From the NCBI RefSeq assembly GCF_001269925.1, contig NZ_LHVO01000018.1, positions 248,001 to 312,000 on the forward strand: a stretch of 64,000 nt of DNA, read 5' to 3'. The translations under genes and the position numbers were made by a program. Within the stretch, counting starts at the first letter, position 1, and each line of letters starts with the position of its first letter. Source of the DNA: Pseudomonas sp. MIACH. GTDB taxonomy: Bacteria > Pseudomonadota > Gammaproteobacteria > Pseudomonadales > Pseudomonadaceae. The notes under the pieces are model-generated. The model saw nothing but the letters and a program-made list of their open reading frames with translations. It did not search any database and was not told the DNA's origin. This document shows, piece by piece, positions 47,294 to 56,275 of this stretch.

Positions 47294-48226
47294 TCAATGT
47301 TTACTCGACCAGCCGCTGTACGTACCGACGTTGTCGCGGGTGATCAGTTTTGGCGTGAGCAGGGTCACCGCTTCGGCCGGGGCCTTGTCGTTGAGCAGGT
47401 CATTGCCGACATTCACCGCGGTCTGCGCCATGGCCCACGGGTCCTGGCTGGCAGATGCCTGGATCTGGGTGTCGGTCTTCAGCGCGTTCTCGATATCCGG
47501 GGCGCCGTCCACGGAGGTGATGATGATGCCGCTGCGCTTGAGCTGCTTGGCCGCCAGGTCGCTGCCGATGGCTTGCGGGTCGTTGATCGCAAACAGGCCG
47601 TCGATTTTCGGGAAGCGCGTGAGGTAGCCCTGCATCACGTTCAGGCCGCCTTCGCGGGAGCCTTTGCCGTCCTGGTCATCGGACAGCACCTTGATGTCCG
47701 GCGCGCCGGCCAACGCGGCTTTACAGCCTTTGACGCGGTCGGTCACGGCGGTGACTTGCGGGCCGTTCTGGATAATCACGTTGCCCTTGCCGGAGAGCTT
47801 GTCCACCAGGTATTGGCAGGCCAGCTTGCCGGCTTCGACGTTGTCGGTCTGCACGGTGGCATTCACGCCCTTGGCGTCAACATCCACCGCCACCACCACG
47901 ATGCCGGCATCGCGGGCTTTCTTGATCGCCGAGGCCATGGCCGAAGGGTCGACGGCGTTGATCAGGATCAGGTCGACCTTGGACGAGATAAAGTTGTCGA
48001 TCTGCGAGAACTGCTTGCTCAGGTCATAGTCGGCCGACACTGAGGTGACCTTGACGTTGGGGTTCAGCTCCTTGGCCCGGGCCGTGGCGCCATCGGCCAG
48101 GGTCACGAAATAGGGGTTGCCGAGCGAGCCCATGCTGATACCCAGGGCCTTGAGTTCGCGGGCCTCTGCGGCCTGGGACATCACAGCAGCCAAGGCAATG
48201 ACGGGAAACATGCGTTTAAGGTTCAT
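47294..48226 (-). CDS. Sugar ABC transporter periplasmic substrate-binding protein
   Basis: A 310-residue RbsB-type (Peripla_BP_4) binding protein. The signal peptide is residues 1-~22 (MNLKRMFPVIALAAVMSQAAEA). Family marks are MGSLGNPYFVTLADGA, INAVDPSAMASAIKKARDAGI and VDGAPDIENAL. The start at 48226 is set by AGAGAG about 8 bases upstream and by the signal peptide. It delivers a sugar or polyol to the permease/ATPase encoded just before it in the operon. The specific ligand is not readable; the kinase suggests a pentose-type compound. Confidence 0.92.
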   Translation of the reverse strand: MNLKRMFPVIALAAVMSQAAEARELKALGISMGSLGNPYFVTLADGATARAKELNPNVKVTSVSADYDLSKQFSQIDNFISSKVDLILINAVDPSAMASAIKKARDAGIVVVAVDVDAKGVNATVQTDNVEAGKLACQYLVDKLSGKGNVIIQNGPQVTAVTDRVKGCKAALAGAPDIKVLSDDQDGKGSREGGLNVMQGYLTRFPKIDGLFAINDPQAIGSDLAAKQLKRSGIIITSVDGAPDIENALKTDTQIQASASQDPWAMAQTAVNVGNDLLNDKAPAEAVTLLTPKLITRDNVGTYSGWSSKH

Positions 48227-48260
48227 GCGGGTCTCTCTTGTGATTGTTATGGGAGTGAAA

Positions 48261-49238
48261 TCAGGTCCGCGCACCGGACTGGCGATAGCGATCCAGCGCA
48301 ACCGCGCCGATGATCACGATGCCCTTGATGATGTACTGCCAGATATCCGACACCCCCAGCAGCACCAGGCCGTTGGTGAGTACCGCGATGATCAGCGCGC
48401 CGATCAGCGTGCCGCCGATGGTACCGACGCCACCGGTAAAACTGGTACCGCCGAGGATCACGGCGGCAATCGCATCCAGCTCGTAGGATTGCCCCAGTTG
48501 CAGGCCGTTGGCGGCGAACAGGCGCGAGGCGCTCATCACCGCACCCAGCCCGGCCAAGGCGCCGGACATGGCGTAGACGAACAGCAGCACCTTCCACACC
48601 TTGATCCCGGAGAGTCGCGCCGCTTCCGGGTTGCCGCCCACCGAATAGATCTGCACGCCCATCACCGTGCGGCGCAGGATGAACCACGACAGCGCCACCA
48701 CCGCCACGGCGATCACCACCAGCCAGGGCACGCCAAGGATCGAGTCGTTGCCGATAAAGGCAAACGGCAGGTCGGGGTTGAACACGGTTTTGTCATCGGC
48801 CAGCAGACGCGCCAGGCCGCGCATGGCGGTGAGTGCGCCAAGGGTGACGATAAACGGCGGCAGGCGCATAAAGGCAATCAACCCGCCGTTGACCAGGCCC
48901 AGCAGCAGGCCGAAGCCGATACCGGCCGCAATCCCGAACATGCCGAACTGCGGCGACATCGACGCCTGCAGCGCCACCACGGCCGACGCCGCCAGGATCG
49001 CCCCTACCGACAGGTCGATCCCCGCCGTGAGGATCACAAAGGTCATGCCCGCCGCCAGCACCACGTTGACCGAGGCCTGTTGGGTGATGATCGACAGGTT
49101 CTGCATCGTCAGGAAGTTCTCGCTGGCCAGGGCGAAGCCCACCAGCAGCAGGATCAGCACCGGCAGCATGCCGACCGTGCGCATCAACTCGCGAACGCGT
49201 TCTGCCTTGCCTGTTGTTGCAATCATCGAATCAGCCAT
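48261..49238 (-). CDS. Sugar ABC transporter permease (RbsC-type)
   Basis: A 325-residue inner-membrane permease of the ribose/xylose branched type. It has about ten hydrophobic helices and the family stretches [18 protein letters not shown] and [17 protein letters not shown]. The ATG at 49236-49238 lies inside the end of the ATPase gene, an 8-base overlap pointing to coupled translation. It forms the membrane channel with the ATPase and takes substrate from the binding protein that follows, 34 bases later. Confidence 0.93.
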   Translation of the reverse strand: MADSMIATTGKAERVRELMRTVGMLPVLILLLVGFALASENFLTMQNLSIITQQASVNVVLAAGMTFVILTAGIDLSVGAILAASAVVALQASMSPQFGMFGIAAGIGFGLLLGLVNGGLIAFMRLPPFIVTLGALTAMRGLARLLADDKTVFNPDLPFAFIGNDSILGVPWLVVIAVAVVALSWFILRRTVMGVQIYSVGGNPEAARLSGIKVWKVLLFVYAMSGALAGLGAVMSASRLFAANGLQLGQSYELDAIAAVILGGTSFTGGVGTIGGTLIGALIIAVLTNGLVLLGVSDIWQYIIKGIVIIGAVALDRYRQSGART

Positions 49239-50763
49239 GGGCAACCACCTGATCGCCACCGGTGGCGAGGTCAATAATACGTTCCTGGGAGATGACGTGA
49301 CCGGAGGCCCCGCCGACTTCGGCCACCAACTGGCCTTCGCGCATGATCAGCACCCGGTCGCAGGTGCCGATGATTTCCGGCAGCTCGCTGGAGATCACCA
49401 CGATGCCCACGCCGGCCTGCGCCAGTTGATTGATGATGCGGTAGATCTCGGACTTGGAGCCGATGTCCACGCCGCGTGTGGGCTCGTCGAGGATCAGCAC
49501 GTGCGGCTTGACCTCCAGCAGCCGCGCCAGCAAGACCTTCTGCTGGTTGCCGCCGGACAACGCGCCGACATTGACCTTGCCCGACGCCACGCGAATCGAC
49601 AGTGACTTGATTGCATCATTGGCACGTTTCAAGCCATGGCCACGGTCGAGCACGCCGCCGGCGCGGGCATCCGGCACACAGGCGCAGACGTTGATGTTGT
49701 CGGCCACGCTCATGTCCAGGAACAGGCCCTGGGCCTTGCGGTCTTCGGTGAGGTACACCACGCCGGCACGAATCGCATCCGCCGGGTTGCGCAGTTGCGT
49801 CACGGTCTTGCCCACCACTTCCAGGGTGCCGCTGGTGCGCGGATCGGCGGCGAAGATCAGCCGCGCCAGCTCGGTGCGCCCTGCCCCGACCAGCCCGGCG
49901 ATACCCAGCACTTCACCGGCATGCAGGTCGAAACTGCAGTTGCGCACGCGCTTGCCATCGGCCATGTCACGCACGCGCATCACCACCGCACCGGGGTCGT
50001 AGGCGGCATGTTCCTTCTTGTAGAAACCGGACAGATCGCGGCCGACCATCATCTTCACGAGGACTTCGGCCGACAGCGCGTCGCGGCTCAGTTCGCCGAT
50101 GTATTGGCCGTCGCGCAGCACCGAGACACGGTCCGACAGTTCATAGATCTCGGCCATGCGATGACTGATGTAGATGATCGCCAGGCCCTGGCTGCGCAGC
50201 TGCTTGATCAGCGCAAACAGGCGGTCGGTCTCGCGCGACGACAGCGGCGTGGTCGGTTCGTCCATCACCAGGATCCTGGCGTGGGCGTGCAAGGCCCGGG
50301 CGATTTCCACCAGCTGGCGCTCGGCAATCGACAGGCTGCTGACCTTGGTGGCTGGAGTGAATTCGGCGCCCAGGCGTTGCAGGACTTCGATGCAACCGGC
50401 TTGCATGCCCTTGCGGTCGATGGTCCAGCCCCGGCGCAGTTCGCGGCCCAGGTAGATGTTCTCGGCCACGCTCAGGTTCGGGCACAGGCTCAATTCCTGG
50501 TAGATCACGGCGATGCCGAGGGCTTTGGCGGTGGCGGGGGTAAAGGTGGCGACGGGCTGGCCGGCCATGCGGATTTCACCGCCGGGATCGGCCTGGTAAG
50601 CGCCGGAGAGGATTTTCATCAGGGTCGATTTGCCGGCGCCGTTCTCCCCCATCAAGGCGTGGATTTCGCCGGGGTAGACCTTCAGGCCGACATTCTTGAG
50701 CACGCGCAAACCGTTGAAGGTTTTGCTGATGCCCTGCATCTCAAGCAAGGGTTCAAGGCTCAT
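49231..50763 (-). CDS. Sugar ABC transporter ATPase with two nucleotide-binding domains (RbsA-type)
   Basis: A 510-residue protein with two fused ABC domains. The first has [14 protein letters not shown] (Walker A), [15 protein letters not shown] (signature) and ILVMDEP (Walker B). The second has the weaker start typical of RbsA/XylG second domains, then [15 protein letters not shown] and [21 protein letters not shown] lies 7 bases before the ATG at 50763. It is the first gene of the five-gene sugar operon. Confidence 0.93.
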   Translation of the reverse strand: MSLEPLLEMQGISKTFNGLRVLKNVGLKVYPGEIHALMGENGAGKSTLMKILSGAYQADPGGEIRMAGQPVATFTPATAKALGIAVIYQELSLCPNLSVAENIYLGRELRRGWTIDRKGMQAGCIEVLQRLGAEFTPATKVSSLSIAERQLVEIARALHAHARILVMDEPTTPLSSRETDRLFALIKQLRSQGLAIIYISHRMAEIYELSDRVSVLRDGQYIGELSRDALSAEVLVKMMVGRDLSGFYKKEHAAYDPGAVVMRVRDMADGKRVRNCSFDLHAGEVLGIAGLVGAGRTELARLIFAADPRTSGTLEVVGKTVTQLRNPADAIRAGVVYLTEDRKAQGLFLDMSVADNINVCACVPDARAGGVLDRGHGLKRANDAIKSLSIRVASGKVNVGALSGGNQQKVLLARLLEVKPHVLILDEPTRGVDIGSKSEIYRIINQLAQAGVGIVVISSELPEIIGTCDRVLIMREGQLVAEVGGASGHVISQERIIDLATGGDQVVAHG

Positions 50764-50829
50764 CAATGAGCTCCTGGTTTTATTATTTTTGTAGTTCAGC
50801 CCTCTTTGAATCAGAGCCGATTGCCACCG

Positions 50830-50858
50830 ACTCTAATCAGATACATTTACTTACGCAA
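50830..50858 (-). promoter_or_regulatory. Candidate promoter of the sugar operon
   Basis: On the minus strand TTGCGT (50853-50858) and TAGAGT (50830-50835) are 17 bases apart. The -35 part lies inside the LacI-type palindrome at 50852-50869, so repressor binding would block it. The leader to the first ATG would be about 60 bases. Confidence 0.4.
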
Positions 50859-50869
50859 GCGCTTGCGTA
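50852..50869. promoter_or_regulatory. LacI-family operator palindrome O1
   Basis: TACGCAAGCGCTTGCGTA is a perfect 18-base palindrome with the central CG typical of LacI/GalR operators, 89 bases upstream of the operon start. It is the likely site of the LacI-type protein encoded at 46280-47272. Confidence 0.75.
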
Positions 50870-50887
50870 GGCCGTTTGTCGCTAGAA

Positions 50888-50897
50888 GAAACGTTTC
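50888..50897. promoter_or_regulatory. Second LacI-type palindrome O2
   Basis: GAAACGTTTC (in agaaacgtttca) is a palindrome with a central CG. Its centre is 32 bases from that of O1, close to three helical turns. It may bind the same repressor cooperatively, or a FruR/Cra-type protein, whose consensus it resembles. Confidence 0.5.
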
Positions 50898-50928
50898 ATC
50901 AAGCACATAAAGTTCGTTTTTTGCATTT

Positions 50929-51180
50929 CTAACGTTTTGGCAGCATGCGCATCAGGGTGTTGTCGCGCACCCAATAATGGTGGAACAACCCAGCGGCAGC
51001 GTGCAGGCCGATCAACCAGTAGCCAGCACTGCCCAGCCACTCATGCCAGTGCTTGAATTGCTTGGCCAGGTCAGGGTCCACCGCCACCAACGATGGCAAG
51101 GCAAACTCGAAATACGGCACGGGCTTGCCTGCGGCGTTGAGCATCAGCCAGGCCAGCAGCGGCGTCACGATCATCAAGCC
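50929..51180 (-). pseudogene. 5'-truncated cytochrome b561 gene
   Basis: About 83 residues of the C-terminal half of a cytochrome b561 remain: helix LMIVTPLLAWLML, a loop, the heme-binding HWHEWLGSAGYWLIGLHAAAG helix and the conserved end HHYWVRDNTLMRMLPKR. The N-terminal two helices and their heme histidines are missing. Upstream of about 51180 the frame no longer resembles the family and meets a stop near 51241. It should not bind two hemes. Confidence 0.78.
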
Positions 51181-51239
51181 TTGTGCAGGTGGTGGCCGCA
51201 AGCGGCCGTGGGAAGACCGCGCCACCCTGCCCGCGAAGT

Positions 51240-51298
51240 CTTAAGGCAGTCTGAAGATCGGGAAAGATATCCTTTTGCCACCTTCAGACTTCGTTAAG
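51240..51298. promoter_or_regulatory. Paired PmrA/OmpR-type boxes upstream of the seven-gene operon
   Basis: CTTAAGGCAGTCTGAAG (51240-51256) is a hexamer direct repeat of the form CTTAAG-N5-CTGAAG, the layout bound by PmrA/ColR-type regulators. An inverted copy, CTTAACGAAGTCTGAAG on the other strand, lies at 51282-51298; the two match at 15 of 17 positions. The operon they precede encodes its own OmpR-family regulator, so autoregulation is likely. Confidence 0.6.
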
Positions 51299-51346
51299 AA
51301 ATGCCTCCGATACTCCTCCCAACTTCACTGGGGAGGCGTACTGCCA

Positions 51347-52024
51347 ATGCCCGATATCGATTGGAACATTTCCTTGCCGCTGCTGTTCGGCCATGCCGAC
51401 AGTGCACCGATGCGCCTGTCCCGCGCCCTGCCCCAAGACCCGCAGCGGCCTGCCTTCGAAGCGTTTATCCAACAACGTTTTCGCCTTGCCCACGGCGCCG
51501 ATATCCGCCACTTCATGCCGCAGTTGTTTGGCGTCAGCCAGGCCGACGGCGAGCTGTGTGCCGTTGCCGGTGTGCGCCTGGCAAGCGCCGAGCCGTTGTT
51601 CCTGGAGCGTTACCTGGACCATCCGATCGACCCGCTGATCAGTGCCGCCGCCGAACAACCCGTGGAGCGCGGCGCCATCGCCGAAGTCGGCAACCTTGCG
51701 GCCAGCGACACCGGCAGTGCGCGCCTGAGCATCATCGCCATTACCTGGCTGCTGGCCATGGGCGGCCTGGAGTGGGTGGCGTTCACCGGCAATATCGGCC
51801 TGGTCAACAGCTTCCACCGCCTGGGCTTGAAGCCCGTCACCCTGTGCGCGGCCGACCCCCAGCGCCTGGGTGATGAGCGCCATCACTGGGGCAGTTACTA
51901 CGAAAGCCAACCATGGGTGCATGTCGGCAATATCCGCGCCGGGTTCATCCATTTGCGCAACATGGGCCTGTTCTCACGCCTGGGGTTGCCAACCACTTTT
52001 GAGGACGCCAGCCATGTCGCCTGA
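51347..52024 (+). CDS. Thermostable-hemolysin family protein
   Basis: A 225-residue protein resembling the thermostable hemolysin (delta-VPH) family of Vibrio. The characteristic segment is HFMPQLFGVSQADGELCAVAGVRLA, with a GNLA-type segment (EVGNLAASDTGSARL) after it. Despite the family name, a GNAT-like fold and an enzymatic role have been suggested for such proteins, and a co-operonic AMP-ligase supports metabolism rather than lysis. GGGGAGG lies upstream of the ATG at 51347. The stop overlaps the next start by 11 bases. First gene of the operon. Confidence 0.75.
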   Translation: MPDIDWNISLPLLFGHADSAPMRLSRALPQDPQRPAFEAFIQQRFRLAHGADIRHFMPQLFGVSQADGELCAVAGVRLASAEPLFLERYLDHPIDPLISAAAEQPVERGAIAEVGNLAASDTGSARLSIIAITWLLAMGGLEWVAFTGNIGLVNSFHRLGLKPVTLCAADPQRLGDERHHWGSYYESQPWVHVGNIRAGFIHLRNMGLFSRLGLPTTFEDASHVA

Positions 52025-53492
52025 AACCCAGCGCTTCCACGCGGTACTGCGCGGCCATGCCGAACGCCTCGATGGCGCCGTCGCCCTGTGGGGCGACAGC
52101 TTGAAAATGGATTACGCCCAGATGTTCGCCGAAGTGGCGTATCGACAGGAGCGCCTGCGCGACGAAGGCGTCAAGGTGGTCGCCCTGGCCCTGGACAATG
52201 GCGTCGAGGCCATGCTGTGGGACCTGGCGGTGCTGTTCGAAGGCTTGACTTGCCTGACGTTGCCGCCGTTCTTCAGCCCGGCCCAGCGCGCCCATTGCCT
52301 GGAACAGAGCCACGCCGAACGGGTGATCGCCGAGCCGCATCTGGCGGCTGAATTGCTCGCCAACGGCTATCAACCGTGCGGCGAATTCTGGTGCCGCACC
52401 TTTGAGGGCCGCCCTTCGATACCCGCCGGCACGGCCAAGGTGACGTTCACCTCCGGCACCACCGGCGCGCCCAAGGGCGTTTGCCTGAGCGCCAACAGCC
52501 TGCTGCGGGTGGCCCGCGAGCTGTACCAGGCCAGCCACAGCAGCGACCCACGCCATCATCTGGCGCTGTTGCCCATCGCGATTTTGCTGGAAAACCTCGG
52601 TTGTTACGCCGCGCTGTACGCCGGCGCCACCTTGAGCTTGCCCAGCCAGAAGAGCCTGGGCATCCAGGGCGCCAGCGCAGTGGACGCGGCCCAATTGCTC
52701 GGCTGCCTGGCAACGCGTCAGCCCCACAGCCTGATCCTGGTGCCGCAATTGCTGTTGATGCTGGTGATTGCCGCCGAGCAAAAGGCCTTCAGCCCTCAGG
52801 GTCTGCGCTTTGCCGCCGTCGGCGGTGCGCGCGTCTCCAAGGCCTTGCTGCAGCGCGCGCAGCAACTCGGCGTGCCGGTATACGAAGGTTATGGGCTGTC
52901 GGAATGCGCCTCGGTGGTGTGCCTCAATCGCCCCGAGGCACACCGTCCTGGCAGCGTCGGCCGGCCACTGCCCCACGTGGAAATCCGCCTGGCCGAAGAC
53001 GATGAAGTGCTGATAAAGGGCTCGACGTTACTCGGCTACCTGGGCCAGACAGACCAGCCCGAACAATGGTGGCCCAGCGGCGATCTCGGCGCCTTTGACG
53101 AGGACGGTTTTCTCTACCTCAAGGGCCGCAAAAAACATCAGTTCGTCACCAGTTACGGGCGCAACGTCAACCCGGATTGGGTCGAGGCCGAGCTGACCCA
53201 GGGCGGTGTGATCGCCCAGGCATTCGTGTATGGCGAAGCCCTGCCGCAGAACCACGCCCTGCTCTGGCCCCATCGCGCCGATTGCAGCGACGCGCAACTG
53301 GCCGCCGCCGTCGACGCAGCCAATAGCGGCCTGCCCGACTACGCCCAGGTGCATGGCTGGACGCGCCTGACCGAACCCTTCACCGCCGCCAATGGCTTGC
53401 TCACCGCCAATGGCCGGCCACGGCGCGACGCGATTGTCGACCGTTATCAAAGCCAATTTGCCCCAGCATTCAACGAGGAAGCCTCATCGTGA
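52014..53492 (+). CDS. AMP-dependent synthetase/ligase (acyl-CoA synthetase family)
   Basis: A 492-residue ANL-superfamily enzyme that activates a carboxylic acid as an acyl-adenylate. The P-loop-like motif is VTFTSGTTGAPKGV and the A5-type motif is YEGYGLSECASVV. The later SGDLGAFDEDGFLYLKGRKK has the adenylate-binding Asp and hinge. The C-terminal domain is short. The ATG at 52014 is set by gene overlap. The acid and the acceptor (CoA, carrier protein or amine) are unknown; no carrier-protein gene is in the window. Confidence 0.85.
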   Translation: MSPETQRFHAVLRGHAERLDGAVALWGDSLKMDYAQMFAEVAYRQERLRDEGVKVVALALDNGVEAMLWDLAVLFEGLTCLTLPPFFSPAQRAHCLEQSHAERVIAEPHLAAELLANGYQPCGEFWCRTFEGRPSIPAGTAKVTFTSGTTGAPKGVCLSANSLLRVARELYQASHSSDPRHHLALLPIAILLENLGCYAALYAGATLSLPSQKSLGIQGASAVDAAQLLGCLATRQPHSLILVPQLLLMLVIAAEQKAFSPQGLRFAAVGGARVSKALLQRAQQLGVPVYEGYGLSECASVVCLNRPEAHRPGSVGRPLPHVEIRLAEDDEVLIKGSTLLGYLGQTDQPEQWWPSGDLGAFDEDGFLYLKGRKKHQFVTSYGRNVNPDWVEAELTQGGVIAQAFVYGEALPQNHALLWPHRADCSDAQLAAAVDAANSGLPDYAQVHGWTRLTEPFTAANGLLTANGRPRRDAIVDRYQSQFAPAFNEEASS

Positions 53493-54163
53493 ATTTTTTC
53501 GACACGCTGCAAGAAGCCACCCAGCAGGAACGCCAGGCGCTGTTCAACCTGCCGATCATCCGCGACGCCCTGGAGGGCAAGGTCAGCCTCGACAGCTATC
53601 GCGCCTTCCTGGCCCAGGCCTACTACCACGTGCGGCATACCGTGCCGTTGATGATGGCCTGCGGTGCGCGCCTGCCTTCGCGCCTGGAATGGCTGCGCAA
53701 GGCCGTCTGCGAGTACATCGAGGATGAATACGGCCACGAGCAGTGGGTGCTCAATGACATTGCCGCCTGCGGGGGGGATGACGACGCGGTACGTGACGGG
53801 CGCCCCGGTTTACCCATCGAGTTGATGGTCAGCTACCTCTACGACCTGATCGCCCGTGACAACCCGGTCGGCCTGTTCGGCATGGTCAATGTGCTGGAAG
53901 GCACCAGCATCGCCCTGGCCACCCACGCGGCCGGCAGCATCCGTGAGCGCTTGCAACTGCCGGCAACGGCCTTCAGCTACTTGAGTTCCCATGGGTCCCT
54001 GGACATCGGCCACATGGAAACCTATCGCCGCTTGATGAACAGCCTGGACGACCCCGATGACCAGGCCGCCGTGATACGCGCCTCCAAGGTGGTGTATGCG
54101 CTCTACACCGACATGTTCCGCAGCCTGCCGCGTATCGGGGAGGCGCCCCATGCGCCTGTCTGA
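53489..54163 (+). CDS. Heme-oxygenase-like iron oxidase (TenA/UndA-like)
   Basis: A 224-residue all-helical protein of the TenA/heme-oxygenase-like iron-containing redox family. Candidate metal ligands follow the family order: Glu/His in EDEYGHEQW, Glu in VLEGTSIALATH, and Asp/His in SLDIGHMETY. Relatives include UndA (fatty acid to 1-alkene) and several non-heme diiron oxidases that rearrange amino acids or lipids. Starts with GTG overlapping the ligase stop (GTGA), so translation is coupled. The substrate is presumably the acid or acyl group handled by the ligase; this is inference. Confidence 0.78.
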   Translation: MNFFDTLQEATQQERQALFNLPIIRDALEGKVSLDSYRAFLAQAYYHVRHTVPLMMACGARLPSRLEWLRKAVCEYIEDEYGHEQWVLNDIAACGGDDDAVRDGRPGLPIELMVSYLYDLIARDNPVGLFGMVNVLEGTSIALATHAAGSIRERLQLPATAFSYLSSHGSLDIGHMETYRRLMNSLDDPDDQAAVIRASKVVYALYTDMFRSLPRIGEAPHAPV

Positions 54164-54959
54164 AACGCGCGTGGTGCTGACCGGCGCCAGCGGCGGCATC
54201 GGCCTGGCGATTGCCACCGCCCTGTGTGCCAGTGGTGCCCAGGTGCTGGCCGTGGCCCGTCACCGTGCACCGCTGGAGGGGTTGCTTGAGCGCTACCCGG
54301 AGCAACTCTGCTGGGTCGGTGCCGACCTGACCTTCCTCGCCGACCGCCGTAAGGTGCTGGCCGCCGCCGAAGCCATCGGCGGCATCAACCTGCTGATCAA
54401 CGCCGCCGGCATCAATCACTTCGCCATGCTTGAGCAACTCGACGACAGCGACATCAACGGCATGTTGGCGCTGAACATCACCGCGCCGATCTGCCTGACC
54501 AAGCTGCTGCTGCCATTGCTCAAGCAAGCACCGAGCGCCATGGTGGTGAATGTCGGTTCCACTTACGGCTCCATCGGCTATCCCGGCTACGCCACCTACT
54601 GCGCCAGCAAGTTTGCCTTGCGCGGGTTCTCCGAAGCATTACGCCGGGAACTGGCCGACACCCGCGTCGGCGTGCTGTACGTGGCGCCGCGTGCGACCCA
54701 CACCTCGATGAACAGCCCGGCGGCGCAGGCCTTGAACGATGCGCTCAAGTCCAACGTCGACGACCCGCACACCGTGGCGTCTGCGGTGATCCAGGCCATC
54801 GCCAACCAGCGTCGCGATCTGTACCTGGGCTGGCCGGAGCGTTTTTTTGTGCGCCTCAACAGCCTGCTGCCGAACCTGGTCGACCGCGGTTTGCGTAAAC
54901 AGCTGCCGCTGGTACGCCGCTTGAGCGACACACCTGAGAATAAGGACCCGAAGCCATGA
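54150..54959 (+). CDS. Short-chain dehydrogenase/reductase
   Basis: A 269-residue SDR. The cofactor motif is LTGASGGIG (TGxxxGIG), followed by INAAG, the catalytic Ser in VNVGSTYG and Y-CAS-K (YxxxK). It probably reduces or oxidises a carbonyl of the pathway product. GGAGG lies 5 bases before the ATG, which is inside the end of the oxidase gene (14-base overlap). The stop overlaps the TPR gene by 4 bases. Confidence 0.88.
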   Translation: MRLSETRVVLTGASGGIGLAIATALCASGAQVLAVARHRAPLEGLLERYPEQLCWVGADLTFLADRRKVLAAAEAIGGINLLINAAGINHFAMLEQLDDSDINGMLALNITAPICLTKLLLPLLKQAPSAMVVNVGSTYGSIGYPGYATYCASKFALRGFSEALRRELADTRVGVLYVAPRATHTSMNSPAAQALNDALKSNVDDPHTVASAVIQAIANQRRDLYLGWPERFFVRLNSLLPNLVDRGLRKQLPLVRRLSDTPENKDPKP

Positions 54960-55600
54960 AACAACTCTTTACCGCGCTGCTGCTCACCGCCCTGAGCCCC
55001 TTCACCTGGGCGATGGACGCCGTCGACCAACAACGCCTGAACGAGATCCAGACGCGCTGGGCGCACATCCAATACAACTTGCCCGAGGAACAGCGGACCC
55101 AGGCCTTTGAACAACTCGCCACCCAGGCCACGGCCTTCACCCACGACCGCCCCCAAGCCGCCGAGGCGTGGATCTGGTCAGGGATCGTCACCAGCAGTTG
55201 GGCGGGCGCCCAGGGCGGGCTTGGCGCGTTAAGCAAGGTCAAGGCGGCCAAGGTCGACCTGGAAAAAGCCCTCGCCCTGGACCCCAAGGCCCTGCAAGGC
55301 TCGGCCTATACCAGCCTGGCCGCCCTGTACGACCGGGTGCCCGGCTGGCCAATCGGCTTTGGCGATGCGGACAAGGCCGACGCGCTGCTCAAACAAGCCT
55401 TGCAACTGAACCCGGCAGGCATTGATAGTCTGTACTTCTGGGGTGACCACCTGTACCGGCAAAAACGCTATGGCGAAGCCCGTGATGCCTTGCAAAAAGC
55501 CCTGCTGGCCGCGCCCCGGCCCGGTCGCGAAACCGCCGATGCCGGGCGGCGCAAAGAGATCGAAGGCGTGCTGGCTGACATCAACCAAAAACTCAAATGA
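54956..55600 (+). CDS. Secreted TPR-like protein
   Basis: A 214-residue protein. Residues 1-~20 form a signal peptide (MKQLFTALLLTALSPFTWA), so it is periplasmic. The rest is helical with tetratricopeptide-type repeats around AKVDLEKALALDPKALQGSAYTS-like sequence and ADALLKQALQLNP. Role unknown; it may assemble or export the product of this operon. ATGA overlap with the SDR. Confidence 0.75.
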   Translation: MKQLFTALLLTALSPFTWAMDAVDQQRLNEIQTRWAHIQYNLPEEQRTQAFEQLATQATAFTHDRPQAAEAWIWSGIVTSSWAGAQGGLGALSKVKAAKVDLEKALALDPKALQGSAYTSLAALYDRVPGWPIGFGDADKADALLKQALQLNPAGIDSLYFWGDHLYRQKRYGEARDALQKALLAAPRPGRETADAGRRKEIEGVLADINQKLK

Positions 55601-55612
55601 CAAGGAGTCTGC

Positions 55613-56275
55613 GTGCGCCTTTTACTGATCGAGGATGACGTAGCGTTGGGCGAAGGCATTCAACAGGCGCTGGTGCGTGAGGGCTACACCGTCGATTGGC
55701 TGCAGGATGGCAGCAGCGCCTTGCATGCACTGCTCAGCGAAACCTTCGATGCGGCAGTGCTCGACCTCGGGCTGCCGCGCATGGACGGTTTGGAGGTGCT
55801 GCGGCGCCTGCGTGACGGTGGCTCCAACCTGCCGGTGCTGATCCTCACCGCGCGGGATGCCACCGAAGACCGCATCGCCGGGCTGGACGCCGGCGCTGAC
55901 GATTACCTGATCAAACCCTTCGACCTGGCTGAACTCAAGGCTCGCCTGCGTGCACTGCTGCGCCGCAGCGCTGGCCGGGCGCGGGTGGTGATCGAGCACG
56001 CGGGCATCTGCCTGAACCCAAGCACACAGCACGTCACTTACCACGGCACACCGGTGCTGCTCACGCCCAAGGAATATCAACTGCTGCACGAACTGCTGTC
56101 GCCGCCGGGCCGCGTGATGACCCGCGACCAGCTGATGCAGTTGCTCTACGGCTGGAACGAAGAAGCCGAGAGCAACACCCTGGAAGTACATATCCATCAC
56201 CTGCGCAAGAAATTCTCCAGCGAGCTGATCCGCACCGTGCGCGGCGTTGGCTACCTGGTTGAGGAGCGCCAATGA
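55613..56275 (+). CDS. OmpR-family response regulator (PmrA/QseB-like)
   Basis: A 220-residue regulator with an N-terminal receiver (LLLIEDD, phospho-acceptor Asp in AAVLDLGLPRMDG, Lys in YLIKPFD) and a C-terminal winged helix (VLLTPKEYQLLHELL ... HIHHLRKKF). The start is GTG with AAGGAG 7 bases upstream, 12 bases after the TPR stop. It closes the operon with its kinase and is the likely binder of the boxes at 51240-51298. Confidence 0.92.
   Translation: MRLLLIEDDVALGEGIQQALVREGYTVDWLQDGSSALHALLSETFDAAVLDLGLPRMDGLEVLRRLRDGGSNLPVLILTARDATEDRIAGLDAGADDYLIKPFDLAELKARLRALLRRSAGRARVVIEHAGICLNPSTQHVTYHGTPVLLTPKEYQLLHELLSPPGRVMTRDQLMQLLYGWNEEAESNTLEVHIHHLRKKFSSELIRTVRGVGYLVEERQ

Noticed and set aside
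44803..50763. Assigning the sugar operon firmly to D-xylose
   Set aside because: The kinase is xylulokinase-like, but no xylose isomerase or dehydrogenase is present, and the binding protein is generic RbsB-type.
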